DNA of 64,000 bases from JAUIET01 sp039111475 (GCA_039111475.1 JBCCIP010000007.1:79917-143916), one strand, 5' to 3'; shown: positions 41,118 to 50,749, counted from the stretch's first letter. Made by a program: numbers and translations. The notes: generated by a model not told the origin, from the sequence alone.

Positions 41118-43421
41118 GTGCAGAAAAATTTCTTCAGCTGGATTATTGCCCACCCTGTGGTGGTCATCATTCTGTCGATTATTGTTGTGATGGCCGCTGC
41201 TCTCGGTATGTCTAAGTTACGCTACGTTGGCGACTACGGAGTATATTTCAGTTCAGAGAACCCCCAGCTCGCCGCATTTGAGCGCATGGAAGAAGTGTAC
41301 GGCGCGAGCGACAACGTGGCCATGCTGATTGTGCCGGAAGAAGGCAGCATTTTCACTTCTGATTTGCTGGTGGCAATCCGCGATCTGACCAATGATGCCT
41401 GGGCAATTCCACATGCCAGGCGGATTGATTCCATCGTTAACTACCAACACACCTATGCGGAAGACGATGATCTTATTGTTGAAGATCTAATATCTAATGC
41501 GGCGTCGTTCAGCAAGCAAGAGCTAGAGCGTATAGAACAGTTGGCGACTAACGAACCATTATTAGTAAACAAGCTGGTGGCGCACAACGGACGTGCAGCG
41601 GTTGTTAATGTCACGATCGAGTTGCCCGGCGAAGACATACTCACTGAAGAACCGGAAGTGGCCGCGGCTGCCCGCCGGCTAGCCACTGAATTTGAGGCGA
41701 ACAATCCGGGGGCCCAGGTTCACCTGTCTGGCATTACTATGCTTAACACGGCGTTTCTTGAAGCAGCGGTGAACGACAACGTGAGCCTGGTTCCGCTGAT
41801 GTTCTTACTGGTCGCCGTCATTCTGTGGGCCGTTTTCAGAACCCTCATTGGCACTGTTTCCATACTGATCATCGTTATTGCCAGTATTGCAACCACCATG
41901 GGCCTGGCGGGATGGGCCGGTTTTTATTTAACCGGCGCGTCTTCCTCGGCCCCCATTATGATATTGACTTTGGTCATTGCCGATTGCGTGCATGTCCTGA
42001 CCACCATGGTGTTCAATATGCGCGACGGAGAACGCAAAGACAACGCCCTTTTAGCCAGCTTGCAGCTGAACTTTAAGCCGGTAATGCTGACCAGTGTCAC
42101 CACCGCAGTAGGCTTTCTCAGCATGAATTTCTCAGACTCACCGCCGTTTCAGGACTTAGGGAACATGGTGGCAGTCGGCATGCTGCTGGCCTTTGCGTTT
42201 TCCATCATATTGTTTCCCGCTTTACTTACGTTGCTGCCGCTGAAAATAAAACCTCAACGGGGTGACAGCAATCAGATGATGCAAACACTTGCCAACGTCG
42301 TTATCAAACAACGCGGGGTCTTGTTGCCCGTAATGTCCCTGGTCATTATTGGCGTCAGCTTGTTAACGCTGCTTAATGAAATAAACAATAGCCCTAAGAA
42401 CTTCCTAGGTACATCTGTGCCATTCAGACATGCCACGGACTTGATGGAAGAAAGAATGTCTGGCATGACAACGATTGAGGTCTCCATTGACAGCAAAAGC
42501 GAGGGCGGCATAAACGAACCAGCATTTATTGAGCACGCGCATGAGCTGGTCACCTGGCTGAGAGACCAGGAGGCAACCGATCATGTAAGCAGCATCACCG
42601 ATACGTACAAACGTTTGAACAAAAACATGCATGGCGACGAGGCAGAATGGTATCGCCTACCGGACAACCGAGAGCTGGCGGCACAGTATTTATTGCTCTA
42701 TGAAATGTCTTTGCCGTTTAATCTTGATCTCAGTAATCAGATAAGCCTTGAACAGTCGGCCAGCCGTTTTGTGGCCACGTTTCGAAACGTCTCGTCCAAA
42801 GATCTGATGGGCCTGGAGCGGCGCATTGTTGAATGGTTTGGCGTGAATGCGCCGCAGTTTGATATAAATGTTAGTAGTACCATGCTGATGTTTGCACATC
42901 TGACCCACCGCAATATTGCTGGTATGTTGTTGGGCACAACGCTGGCACTGTTGCTTATCTCGCTGCTCATGACTATTGCTCTGCGCTCGTTTAGCTACGG
43001 ATTTTTGAGCCTGCTCCCTAATTTAGCACCGGCCGCCATTGGATTTGGCTTGTGGGCACTGTGGAGTGGCGTAGTCGATATGGGAATTTCTTTAGTAGTG
43101 GGAATGACGCTTGGTATTGTGGTGGACTACTCCGTGCATTTTCTTATTAAGTACTTACGTGCCCGAGAAGACATGAACAGCAATGCAGAAGACGCCGTTA
43201 GATACGCCTTTGCCAGCGTTGGGCAGGCCCTGTGGTTTACCACACTCGTACTGTTTGTTGGCTTCATGTGTTTGGCTCAGTCCGACTTCAGGATCAATGG
43301 AAATATGGGCCTATTAACAGCCGTTATTATTCTTGTCGCCCTTATTGTTGATTTCCTGTTCTTGCCGCCTTTGTTGATGAAGTTGGATAGGTGGCTGCAT
43401 CCTGAGTCCAAATACAAATGA
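41118..43421 (+). CDS. MMPL/RND family transporter
   Basis: About 767 residues in two homologous halves. Each half has one N-terminal helix (FFSWIIAHPVVVIILSIIVV; IKQRGVLLPVMSLVIIGVSLLTLL), a large periplasmic domain, and a five-helix bundle (VPLMFLLVAVILWAVFRTL...; GMLLGTTLALLLISLLMTIAL...). LTLVIADCVHVLTTM and GMTLGIVVDYSVHFLIKYL carry the Asp residues of the RND proton relay. Likely exporter of lipids or hydrophobic molecules. GTG at 41118 gives a typical N terminus; upstream in-frame sequence is antisense to the acyltransferase. Confidence 0.85.
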   Translation: MQKNFFSWIIAHPVVVIILSIIVVMAAALGMSKLRYVGDYGVYFSSENPQLAAFERMEEVYGASDNVAMLIVPEEGSIFTSDLLVAIRDLTNDAWAIPHARRIDSIVNYQHTYAEDDDLIVEDLISNAASFSKQELERIEQLATNEPLLVNKLVAHNGRAAVVNVTIELPGEDILTEEPEVAAAARRLATEFEANNPGAQVHLSGITMLNTAFLEAAVNDNVSLVPLMFLLVAVILWAVFRTLIGTVSILIIVIASIATTMGLAGWAGFYLTGASSSAPIMILTLVIADCVHVLTTMVFNMRDGERKDNALLASLQLNFKPVMLTSVTTAVGFLSMNFSDSPPFQDLGNMVAVGMLLAFAFSIILFPALLTLLPLKIKPQRGDSNQMMQTLANVVIKQRGVLLPVMSLVIIGVSLLTLLNEINNSPKNFLGTSVPFRHATDLMEERMSGMTTIEVSIDSKSEGGINEPAFIEHAHELVTWLRDQEATDHVSSITDTYKRLNKNMHGDEAEWYRLPDNRELAAQYLLLYEMSLPFNLDLSNQISLEQSASRFVATFRNVSSKDLMGLERRIVEWFGVNAPQFDINVSSTMLMFAHLTHRNIAGMLLGTTLALLLISLLMTIALRSFSYGFLSLLPNLAPAAIGFGLWALWSGVVDMGISLVVGMTLGIVVDYSVHFLIKYLRAREDMNSNAEDAVRYAFASVGQALWFTTLVLFVGFMCLAQSDFRINGNMGLLTAVIILVALIVDFLFLPPLLMKLDRWLHPESKYK

Positions 43422-43530
43422 GACGCGCACCGCACAGATAGCCCAATTTGTACGCCCTACCTTGTTACGGGTGCGCGCGCGGTAAAGCAAACTTCTGTAG
43501 AGCGTTTCGTTTAACGAGCATTCCCGCGAG

Positions 43531-44604
43531 TTGTCAGATGCAGGGCCCGACCCGTTTACTCGGGAACTGCGTATACTGCCACCCAGAACCCTTTGCCGAA
43601 TCAATGCTGTGCAACATACGCCAATTCCTTTTCCCGCCCTTTGTCCTCATCCTGAGCAACGAATTGACGACTGTGTTCGTTTTGACCCCCACCAACATTT
43701 AGCGCTTGAGCTCCCCGCGACTACCTGGACGTTGGCGGAACTTGGCTACAGCGACGAAGAGATAGCGGCCAGTCCAACGCCGTTTGCGGTGTCGTCACCG
43801 GCAAGGTTGTTGTCTGAAGCCGGCGTGTCGGCTTTGCAGGCGGTTGCCAGACACCTGCGTAAATTCACGGTCAGCTGTGAGCGTGTGCAGAACATGGTTC
43901 GTGGCGGTGTGTATCAATCGGAATTTTTGCGCGAGCTGTGCTTAAGCAAAGAGGTAAGCGAGTTTATGTCCGACGTCTATGGTGTAGCGGTTGCGCCACA
44001 CTCCATGCCGTCACAGCTTGGCCACTTGAACTTTGCACCCGATGATCTTAGCCAATCGGTGGATTTGTGGCATCACGACACACTGGAGTTGGACTATGTG
44101 CTGCAGCTGTCGGATTTGAGCCAGCTCGCTGGCGGCGAATTTCAGTATTTCATGGGCACCAAACTAGAAGCGGCCAGCTTGGCCAACAAAGGGCACGCTA
44201 TCCCTAAGGAGCGCATTGTGAGCCCTGTTTTTCCGGACGCTGGTTATTTCATCGCGTTGCAGGGTAGTATGGTGGTGCACAAAGCCGCGCGATTAACCCA
44301 GCCTGGCGAGCGAATTACCATGGTTAACGGCTATGTTCCGCTGGATATCAATGCCGCTGACCGAAGCCGCTTCAAAGACTTGCAGTCAGTAGACCCGGAG
44401 CACATTCTGTACACGGAATGGTCGCGGCACAAAGCCTGGTTGAGCAAAGGGAAACTGCAACAGTTGCTGGAACAATTGCCATTTACCAGTAATAAAGCGG
44501 TGCTGGTTTCTGCGCTGCGAGATGCCATTGCCGATGTTGAAACGGCCATTGAGGACCTGGAATCAGACCATAACCCTGGCATGGTTCATTACGAACCTCG
44601 CTGA
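43531..44604 (+). CDS. Putative Fe(II)/2-oxoglutarate-type oxygenase
   Basis: 357 residues from TTG, or about 331 from an in-frame GTG at 43609. The core DLWHHDTLELDYVLQLSDLSQL, GGEFQYFMG, then GYFIALQGSMVVHKAARL has an HxD pair (His181, Asp183) and a distal His250 with Arg residues at 254 and 260, the spacing of the double-stranded beta-helix iron/2-oxoglutarate dioxygenases. No closer family recognised. It stands between an MMPL exporter and a sugar dehydrogenase, perhaps modifying an exported product. Confidence 0.5.
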   Translation: MSDAGPDPFTRELRILPPRTLCRINAVQHTPIPFPALCPHPEQRIDDCVRFDPHQHLALELPATTWTLAELGYSDEEIAASPTPFAVSSPARLLSEAGVSALQAVARHLRKFTVSCERVQNMVRGGVYQSEFLRELCLSKEVSEFMSDVYGVAVAPHSMPSQLGHLNFAPDDLSQSVDLWHHDTLELDYVLQLSDLSQLAGGEFQYFMGTKLEAASLANKGHAIPKERIVSPVFPDAGYFIALQGSMVVHKAARLTQPGERITMVNGYVPLDINAADRSRFKDLQSVDPEHILYTEWSRHKAWLSKGKLQQLLEQLPFTSNKAVLVSALRDAIADVETAIEDLESDHNPGMVHYEPR

Positions 44605-44638
44605 GCTGGTATGCAGACACCTGCCGCTTTGGCATGAC

Positions 44639-46180
44639 TCACTCATGTGCCTGCGGCACCAGCCGAACAATTGAGCCCGTATCACCGTGCTCAAGTGCTA
44701 TGTACACCAGGCCATCCACGCCCATTGCGACATCTCGTATTCGCCCAAGTTCGCTGACCAATGTTTCTTTCTCTAGCAGCTGATTGCCCGCTAAGCGAAG
44801 TCGATAGAGCGAGAGCGCCTTTAAGCTACCAATCAGCAGATCGTTTTCCCAGCCGGTAAAACGCTGGCCGCTGTGAAAGGTGAGGTTAGAAAGCGCAGGC
44901 GCCGGGGTGAAGTCAACAGCGGGCAGAACCGTGTCTTCTATGGGGAAATTCAGACCCAGGTCTTTTCCAATGCTCACCTCGGTTGAATCGTAATCCAGGC
45001 CATTGGTGTACAGCGGCCAGCCGTAATTGCCGCCGGCCACTATACGGTTCACTTCGTCGCCACCACGCGGCCCCATTTCAGAACTCCAGATCTCACCGCT
45101 TAGGGGGTGCCCGTCAAGGCCCTGCGTGGTTCTGTGGCCAATACTCCATACGGTATTGCGGGTGGATGACATGCTGCGTTTATCATCGGCCAGCCAAAAC
45201 GGATTGTCGTCGGGAATTGCGCCGTCGTCTTTCACCCGATGAATTTTTCCATAGGGCGTGTCGATGTCGTGCAGGTGTTTGTAATGCGCCTTGCCACCCA
45301 CAGAAACGTATACATGCCCTGTTTTGTCAAACCCTAAGCGTCCACCAGCAACCCCATCGGGGACTACTGTGTAGTACTCTTTGTGTACCGACCAAATAGT
45401 CTGCTGATCAAGCCATTTACCATCGCGCACGCGGCCTCGAACAACTTTGACCATGGACTGCGGTATAAGCGAGCGGCAATCCAGCTGGCATCGATCGGCA
45501 TAGGAAAGGTAAACCCAGCCATTGTTGGAATAGTCTGGATGAATCGCCACATCCAAATACTGGCCCCAGCCCACGTAGCTGCCCTGAACCGTTAGAAATT
45601 GCTCAAACGCTGCTGGTGCGCCGTCTATAACACGGCCTTGTTTACCGCTTTCATCAACAATGGAAAGGCCACGCGTTTTTTCACTGACCAGTATGTCGCC
45701 ATTCGGAAGCGGGGCAATCGAATAGGGTCTGCTGTCAAGCGCGCTGTATTGTTCAACGTGAAAGCGATGATGCAGGGAGTTCACCGTGCGCTGCGAAAAA
45801 GTCTGTTGGTAGGAAGCCGCAATGGCTGGGTAATGTCGCCGGCGTTCACCGATGTAAAGCGCCAATGCCTTGGTGGCCGTTGGCGAGGCCTGCTTCAACC
45901 ACTCTACCGTTGTGTGCGCCGCCAGATCACGGCTAATGCTTTGCATAAGCAACTCTGTGCTGTCGCCGTATTGCAAAGCGTTCGCCATCAAGTTCGTGTG
46001 CGCAACGCCACCCTGTAGCTGTTCTCCATGGCAGCTGGCGCAGTGCTCGGCATAGGTAACGCGGGAAAATTCGCGATTGTCTCTGGTGGTTAGATACCAG
46101 TATGCGTAGGTAAGCGCAACCGCAAGTACAGTGCTGATAACAATTGCCGTGCGCTTGGGGCTGACTCGCCAAGATCCCAT
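44639..46180 (-). CDS. Cytochrome c - PQQ-type sugar/sorbosone dehydrogenase fusion
   Basis: 513 residues. Membrane or signal helix at 10-28 (IVISTVLAVALTYAYWYL), a short class I cytochrome c domain with CASCHGEQLQGG near residue 48, then a six-bladed beta-propeller glucose/sorbosone dehydrogenase domain: PYSIAPLPNGDILVSEKTRG, WGQYLDVAIHPDYSNNGWVYLSYAD, GGRLGFDKTGHVYVSVGGK, EMGPRGGDEVNRIVAGGNYGWP. Periplasmic oxidation of a sugar with electrons passed to the fused haem. Substrate unknown. Confidence 0.85.
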   Translation of the reverse strand: MGSWRVSPKRTAIVISTVLAVALTYAYWYLTTRDNREFSRVTYAEHCASCHGEQLQGGVAHTNLMANALQYGDSTELLMQSISRDLAAHTTVEWLKQASPTATKALALYIGERRRHYPAIAASYQQTFSQRTVNSLHHRFHVEQYSALDSRPYSIAPLPNGDILVSEKTRGLSIVDESGKQGRVIDGAPAAFEQFLTVQGSYVGWGQYLDVAIHPDYSNNGWVYLSYADRCQLDCRSLIPQSMVKVVRGRVRDGKWLDQQTIWSVHKEYYTVVPDGVAGGRLGFDKTGHVYVSVGGKAHYKHLHDIDTPYGKIHRVKDDGAIPDDNPFWLADDKRSMSSTRNTVWSIGHRTTQGLDGHPLSGEIWSSEMGPRGGDEVNRIVAGGNYGWPLYTNGLDYDSTEVSIGKDLGLNFPIEDTVLPAVDFTPAPALSNLTFHSGQRFTGWENDLLIGSLKALSLYRLRLAGNQLLEKETLVSELGRIRDVAMGVDGLVYIALEHGDTGSIVRLVPQAHE

Positions 46181-46360
46181 TCTTTTGCACTTCCCACTAC
46201 TGATCGATGTTGTTGGTTCATGCTAAGTGATTGTGTGGATAAAGTCAGTGATCTTTAGGGGCAGGTCAAGCATTAGGCATAAAGGACGTCGCTTCGACTG
46301 AACAAGCGATGCTCATACTGCCCGCTTTAAACGCGGTGTGCGAGCTGACATCGTCATACC

Positions 46361-47065
46361 CTACCAGTTTTCCCCAAACGGCCTGATGACCAGTTCGGAC
46401 GCCCAGGTAGAACGTGGCTGCTGAGCAACGTCAAAACACACCTGTGCAATATCATCTGGATGACTGAAGAAATCATCCGGCTTATCCGGGAAACGTTCGC
46501 GCGTCCAGGGCACATCGATGACTGCATCAATGGCAATGAACGCAGCGTGCACGCCCAGCGGCCCCACATCGCGAGCGATGGATTCCAGCAGGATACGCTG
46601 AGCCGCTTTGGTAGGCGCAAAACCCGCAAACGCGGCTTTGCCACGATAGGCTGATGTATTGCCAGTGCAAAGTATCACGCCGTGACCGGCATCTATCATG
46701 TCGTCAACCACGAGTTTGGCAAGGTTTAACAGCGCGACCGAATTAATACGAAAGTTCTGTTCCAGTAACTCTGATGTAATTTCGCGAAACGTTCCGAATG
46801 CACCGCCCACTGCATTGTGAATGACCACACGTGCGGGCCCCAGGCTGTCTCGCACATGACCAATAACAGAGGCTAGCTGTTCTGCATCCGTGATATCACA
46901 TGGGAAAGCAGTTGCTTCTTCTATGTCTTGTTCGAGAATCTCCAGGCGTTCTGCAGACCTGGCTAGCATTGCCACCTGGTAGCCCTCACCGGCAAAACGC
47001 CTCACTAGCGCAGTGCCAGTACCGGGCCCAACACCTGTAACGATACACACCGGTTTCTTTGACAT
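46361..47065 (-). CDS. SDR-family protein lacking the catalytic Tyr
   Basis: About 234 residues. GVGPGTGTALVRRF is the cofactor loop and PCDITDAEQL, VIHNAVGG follow as in classical SDRs, but the catalytic block reads FAPTKAAQ, with Phe at the Tyr position while the Lys remains. GGAGG lies 7 nt before the ATG at 47063-47065. Last gene of a four-gene operon with MAPEG, kappa-GST-like and a second SDR. Confidence 0.8.
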   Translation of the reverse strand: MSKKPVCIVTGVGPGTGTALVRRFAGEGYQVAMLARSAERLEILEQDIEEATAFPCDITDAEQLASVIGHVRDSLGPARVVIHNAVGGAFGTFREITSELLEQNFRINSVALLNLAKLVVDDMIDAGHGVILCTGNTSAYRGKAAFAGFAPTKAAQRILLESIARDVGPLGVHAAFIAIDAVIDVPWTRERFPDKPDDFFSHPDDIAQVCFDVAQQPRSTWASELVIRPFGENW

Positions 47066-47104
47066 TTTTATTTCCTCCACATAACACCCAAAAGCAGACC
47101 TGTG

Positions 47105-47488
47105 CTACGAGAGCGATTCCACGATCAACAGAACGCTTACGCTCGCTAGAACTGCCCATGTTCCCAGGTTTCCGATGATACGAGCAGGTGGGGGTCCACC
47201 TGACGTGATTTGCTGTATTCCGAAAGCGTGTAACAGCCGTGAAATGAACAGCGTTGCACCCAAACCGTGCACCCAGACTGACCCAATATTCATGTATACA
47301 AGCACCAGCATTCCAAATAAGGCGGCGGGTACATACTCGATATTATTGCCATGCGCGCGCACCGCTTTATCCAGCACAACAGGGTCCACTTTGACCTTCA
47401 TATTCCTGATTCGTAATCGAGACACATTGAGTGCCAGAACCAGCATCAGCAACAGATTCAGCCCGCTCCAAAGAGCCAGAGCACTCAT
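47105..47488 (-). CDS. MAPEG family membrane protein
   Basis: 127 residues, four helices. LNVSRLRIRNMKVKVDPVVLDKAVRAHGNNIEYVPAALFGMLV with R-A-H-x-N-x-x-E-x-x-P is the signature of membrane-associated eicosanoid/glutathione metabolism proteins; LLHAFGIQQITSGGPPPARIIG is the third-helix region. Membrane glutathione transferase or peroxidase activity is the usual role. Overlaps the next upstream gene by 4 nt. Confidence 0.85.
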   Translation of the reverse strand: MSALALWSGLNLLLMLVLALNVSRLRIRNMKVKVDPVVLDKAVRAHGNNIEYVPAALFGMLVLVYMNIGSVWVHGLGATLFISRLLHAFGIQQITSGGPPPARIIGNLGTWAVLASVSVLLIVESLS

Positions 47489-48099
47489 GCGGCCACCCCC
47501 TGGCGACTCAATGCCTCTTCAACCTGGCCTAGTCTTTCTTTACCAAAGAACATTTCGTCACCCACATAGAAAGTAGGTACGCCAAATGCACCCCGGTCCG
47601 CGGCGGCTTGGGTCAACTGCTTCAGTGAATCTTTGACGGCATCGGTCTGGACCATCTCAAGCAGAGTATTTGCATCCAGACCACCCTCGCGCAAGACGCT
47701 TTCAATGACCTCTGGGTCATCCATCTTTTTGCCTTCTTCCCACATGGCGGTAATCACAACATCGATGTACTGTGACTCCACACCCAGCTCACGGGCCGCT
47801 ACCAGGCCGCGCATAATAGTGATGGTGTTCATTGGGAAATGGCTGTTAAACGTAAACCGGTTAAGACCGTGTTTTTCCTGGAAGCGTTTGCTCTCTAACA
47901 TGTCGTATTCCAGCTTGCCTTTGATACCGCCAAAGGCCACAAAAGGGGCCTGGTTGCCTGTCAACTTAAATAAACCGCCTAACAGCGCAGGCGACATCTG
48001 CATTTCGGCGCCGGTGCGGTCCAAAACGTCGGGCAGCACCTTGTAGCAGTAATAGGCATTTGGGCTGGCAAAGTCGAAAATGAATTCCAGTGTTGGCAT
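47485..48099 (-). CDS. 2-hydroxychromene-2-carboxylate isomerase-like (kappa GST/DsbA fold)
   Basis: 204 residues. TLEFIFDFASPNAYYCYKVLPDVLDRTG (Ser in S-P-x-A-Y at the glutathione activation position), GGLFKLTGNQAP, NRFTFNSHFPMNT and GAFGVPTFYVGDEMFFGKERL are the motifs of the HCCA isomerase/kappa GST branch of the thioredoxin superfamily. Glutathione-dependent isomerisation or conjugation. Co-translated with MAPEG. Confidence 0.85.
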   Translation of the reverse strand: MPTLEFIFDFASPNAYYCYKVLPDVLDRTGAEMQMSPALLGGLFKLTGNQAPFVAFGGIKGKLEYDMLESKRFQEKHGLNRFTFNSHFPMNTITIMRGLVAARELGVESQYIDVVITAMWEEGKKMDDPEVIESVLREGGLDANTLLEMVQTDAVKDSLKQLTQAAADRGAFGVPTFYVGDEMFFGKERLGQVEEALSRQGVAA

Positions 48100-48124
48100 G
48101 TTTAGCTCCGTTCTATATCAAGGG

Positions 48125-48892
48125 TTATTTGTGATTCCACCAGGCCAGGTCGCTGAAGGCGCGCAGGTCCAGTTCGTGTGTCCAGGCCGATCGGTGTTGA
48201 TGGGCAACGTGGTAGTAGGTTTCAGCCATCTCAGCAGGCAACATCAGCCCATCGTTCTCACCGCCACGCTCGCTTCTTAGCTTTTCAAATAATTCGCCGC
48301 CCAGCATTTTGCCCAAGGTATCGGGCGCATCCACCGCGCCGTCAATCAGTATGTGCGCCACATGAACCCCAAGCGGTGCGTACTGTGCATTGAGTGATTG
48401 GCATAGCATGCGCCGTCCACCCATGGCGGCGGCGTGTGAATGTTGGCCCGCGTTACCGCGCACAGCCGCTGTAGCGGAGGTGACCAAAATAGTGCCTTTG
48501 CCTCGTGACGCCATCAAAGGGCAGAGCAAGGATGCGGTACGAAACAGGCCGAACGTGCCTAATCGCCAGCCCAGTTCAAACGCCTTGTAACTGGTATCTT
48601 CCAGCGATCGATTGCCAATCTGGGCACCAAGATTGTAGACGACGGTTTCAATGGGGCCGATATCAGACTCCACCTGCGTGATGCGCTCTTCCAGACTGCC
48701 TTCTTCAGCGGCGTTGAGCAGATATCCCGTTGCGCTGCCACCATCGGACTGAATGCCTTCCACCATAGCCTGCAGACCTTCGCCGTCGCTTCGCCGGCAC
48801 AGCACCGCATGATAACCTCCGGCGGCAAATCGCTTGCCAACATTTCCGCCGATACCGGCGCCCGCCCCAATGACCAGACACACTGGTTTCAT
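48125..48892 (-). CDS. SDR-family protein with altered active site
   Basis: 255 residues. Cofactor loop GAGAGIGGNVGKRF, YNLGAQIG in place of NNAG, catalytic Ser in LVTSATAAVRG, but the Y-x-x-x-K block reads HAAAMGG: both Tyr and Lys are changed. The ends fit family length. Such proteins may bind NAD(P) without classical dehydrogenase chemistry. First gene of the operon, 60-100 nt from the HxlR operator. Confidence 0.8.
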   Translation of the reverse strand: MKPVCLVIGAGAGIGGNVGKRFAAGGYHAVLCRRSDGEGLQAMVEGIQSDGGSATGYLLNAAEEGSLEERITQVESDIGPIETVVYNLGAQIGNRSLEDTSYKAFELGWRLGTFGLFRTASLLCPLMASRGKGTILVTSATAAVRGNAGQHSHAAAMGGRRMLCQSLNAQYAPLGVHVAHILIDGAVDAPDTLGKMLGGELFEKLRSERGGENDGLMLPAEMAETYYHVAHQHRSAWTHELDLRAFSDLAWWNHK

Positions 48893-48917
48893 AGCCCCAC
48901 CTCACGTTTTCCTAATT

Positions 48918-48956
48918 GGTTTCATCATAAAACTTGAAAGGTAGCATGATGAAACC
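48918..48956. promoter_or_regulatory. HxlR operator: long spaced inverted repeat
   Basis: GGTTTCATCAT (48918-48928) and ATGATGAAACC (48946-48956) are perfect 11-bp inverted arms around 17 bp, between the divergent operon and the HxlR gene. Two half-turn-separated palindromic arms are expected for a dimeric winged-helix regulator. Confidence 0.65.
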
Positions 48957-48998
48957 GTAAAATGCAAGCAGGATTCGATACGCACCCTCGGATGAGGC

Positions 48999-49451
48999 AT
49001 GAAATACAAAACTTTTGATCACATGAACTGCTCGTTGGCTCAAACGCTGAACATCATTGGCGAGCGCTGGACACTGCTGATTCTGCGCGACGCCTTCTTC
49101 GGCTCGAAGCGCTTCAGCCAGTTCGAACGCAGCCTGGGAATTGCTAAAAACATACTCAGCGCCCGATTAAACATGCTTGTCGACGAAGGCATCCTGGAGC
49201 GACACCCATCGACTGAGGATGGGCGAACCGACTACCTGCTCACACAGCAGGGATTGGACTTACAACCGATATTGCTCTCAATGACCCATTGGGGTGATAA
49301 GTACCGACCTAACCCAAAGGGAAAGCGGCTCATATTTGTTGACAGAGACCAGGGCCGGCCGATTCAGGCAATGGCGGTCAGAAGCGAAGACGGACGAACG
49401 CTGAAACCTCGAGACGTTCGAGCCACGCCGGGTCCTGGCTTGGCGGATTAG
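48999..49451 (+). CDS. HxlR family transcriptional regulator
   Basis: 150 residues. CSLAQTLNIIGERWTLLILRDAFFGSKRFSQFERSLGIAKNILSARLNMLVDEGILER is the HxlR winged helix (with the Cys at the first helix and the G-x-W-T motif); TDYLLTQQGLDLQPILLSM is the dimer helix. A C-terminal tail of about 40 residues is extra. Divergent from the SDR-GST-MAPEG-SDR operon with a clear operator between. Confidence 0.85.
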   Translation: MKYKTFDHMNCSLAQTLNIIGERWTLLILRDAFFGSKRFSQFERSLGIAKNILSARLNMLVDEGILERHPSTEDGRTDYLLTQQGLDLQPILLSMTHWGDKYRPNPKGKRLIFVDRDQGRPIQAMAVRSEDGRTLKPRDVRATPGPGLAD

Positions 49452-49617
49452 GGAAATTGGGGGATTAGACTACGCACAGAACACATTCTAATAGCTAAGT
49501 AAGAGCGCCAATATCATGCCCCACAATATTTGCGTTTGCCTATTGTTGCATATCCATTATGCCTGGGCTTCTACCCTTCCCAATGGTTTCTGACTGTGGG
49601 ATGGGGCTGGTATAGAC

Positions 49618-49650
49618 AAGCGTGAACTGTTTGACCTGACCACCCCTTGG
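49618..49650 (+). repeat. 33-bp dispersed repeat, copy A
   Basis: GTGAACTGTTTGACCTGACC in the centre of a 33-bp element that matches 27 of 33 positions at 56554-56586 in the same orientation. Lies at the end of the 200-nt interval after the HxlR gene, 6 nt from the LysR stop. Confidence 0.5.
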
Positions 49651-49656
49651 TCCTCA

Positions 49657-50550
49657 TCATAAAGAATCTGCCCGTTTAATCTCTAATTTGGTCCAGTCTA
49701 TCAACGCATCTCTGGCCGTATCGGTCACTCTGTTGCGGGGATAAACGACGAAATAACCTGCCTGGTCATTTCGGGTATCTCGCCATATCTCGACCAACCT
49801 ACCGAGCTCCAGGTCCATCGTTATTAGAATTCGCGGCGCTAGCGCAATTCCCTGGCCGTTTGCAGCTGCATCCATAGCGAGCGCGGTTTGATTGAACTGA
49901 ATCACTTTGTTCCGGGCGCTCAAACCGGCTTCCTCGAGCAAGCTGTCCCAGAGGTTGTGACTATCCTGAATAAGCGGCAGGTTGGCAAAATCGTCGAGTC
50001 TCTCGAACGGTCCGAACTCTTCCGCAAAGTCTGGATTGCAAACTGCGCGCAGATCAACCGGTGTCAATAGTTCAGTATAAAGTGCCTCGCCAAAGGGTGG
50101 ATGTCCCTGACGGATGGCGAGGTCAACTCGATCCGTCTGAAAATTTGCCAGTCCTTCACTGGCAACAGTTTGCACATCAATGCTTGGATGTGCCTCAGAG
50201 AACGAGGCCAACCGAGGCACAAGCCATTTCGATGCAAATGAGGGTGTAATACTGAGGGTGACCGAGGTGCTCTCTGGTACTAATTTTCGAGTCGCATCGT
50301 CGATCATCCCTAGGGCTCGCCGAATTGTCTTGTGATAATTACGTCCAACTACTGTCAACTCAAGACCTCGAGCCTTGCGATGAAACAGTTGCAATCCCAG
50401 ATTTGACTCAAGACGGCGAACTTGTTGCGCTACCGCGCCTTGTGTCAAATGCAATTCCTCCGCCGCCAGTCGAAAATTTAGATGCCGAGCGGCAGCATCA
50501 AACATCTTAAGCGAATTCAGATTGGGCTTATGCAACTTAGTTGATCCCAT
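49657..50550 (-). CDS. LysR family regulator (GcvA type)
   Basis: 297 residues. N-terminal HTH LNSLKMFDAAARHLNFRLAAEELHLTQGAVAQQVRRLESNLG; effector domain with the type-II periplasmic-binding fold (LSITPSFASKWLVPRLASF, VDLAIRQGHPPFG). Resembles the GcvA group. Divergent from the amine-oxidase/hydroxyproline-type operon, which it probably controls in response to the amino acid substrate. Confidence 0.85.
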   Translation of the reverse strand: MGSTKLHKPNLNSLKMFDAAARHLNFRLAAEELHLTQGAVAQQVRRLESNLGLQLFHRKARGLELTVVGRNYHKTIRRALGMIDDATRKLVPESTSVTLSITPSFASKWLVPRLASFSEAHPSIDVQTVASEGLANFQTDRVDLAIRQGHPPFGEALYTELLTPVDLRAVCNPDFAEEFGPFERLDDFANLPLIQDSHNLWDSLLEEAGLSARNKVIQFNQTALAMDAAANGQGIALAPRILITMDLELGRLVEIWRDTRNDQAGYFVVYPRNRVTDTARDALIDWTKLEIKRADSL

Positions 50551-50556
50551 TAAGCC

Positions 50557-50571
50557 TGTACATTTTGTACA
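50557..50571. promoter_or_regulatory. Candidate LysR site
   Basis: TGTACA-TTT-TGTACA, each half self-complementary, 7 nt upstream of the LysR start in the divergent promoter. Could be an autoregulatory element; LysR sites usually show T-N11-A, so this is weak. Confidence 0.3.
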
Positions 50572-50749
50572 TTCTTGCGTGCTGAATGATGATTAGTCAA
50601 GCAGTGGGTTATAGCGCATATTCGTGACCATCAGTTATTGGCGGTGGGTAGACCTGGCTCTGCAAAAAACCAGCGCTGGCAGCGGTATAGACGTCACCTG
50701 CCAAAGCTTGCGGGTCAACGGCGGCGTTAAAGACTCAGTCTAAAGGTAA

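Noticed and set aside
47078..47095. attC-like core (ACATAACACCC) before the SDR gene
   Set aside because: Resembles the core at 31219, but there is no partner core or palindrome nearby and the genes form a normal operon.
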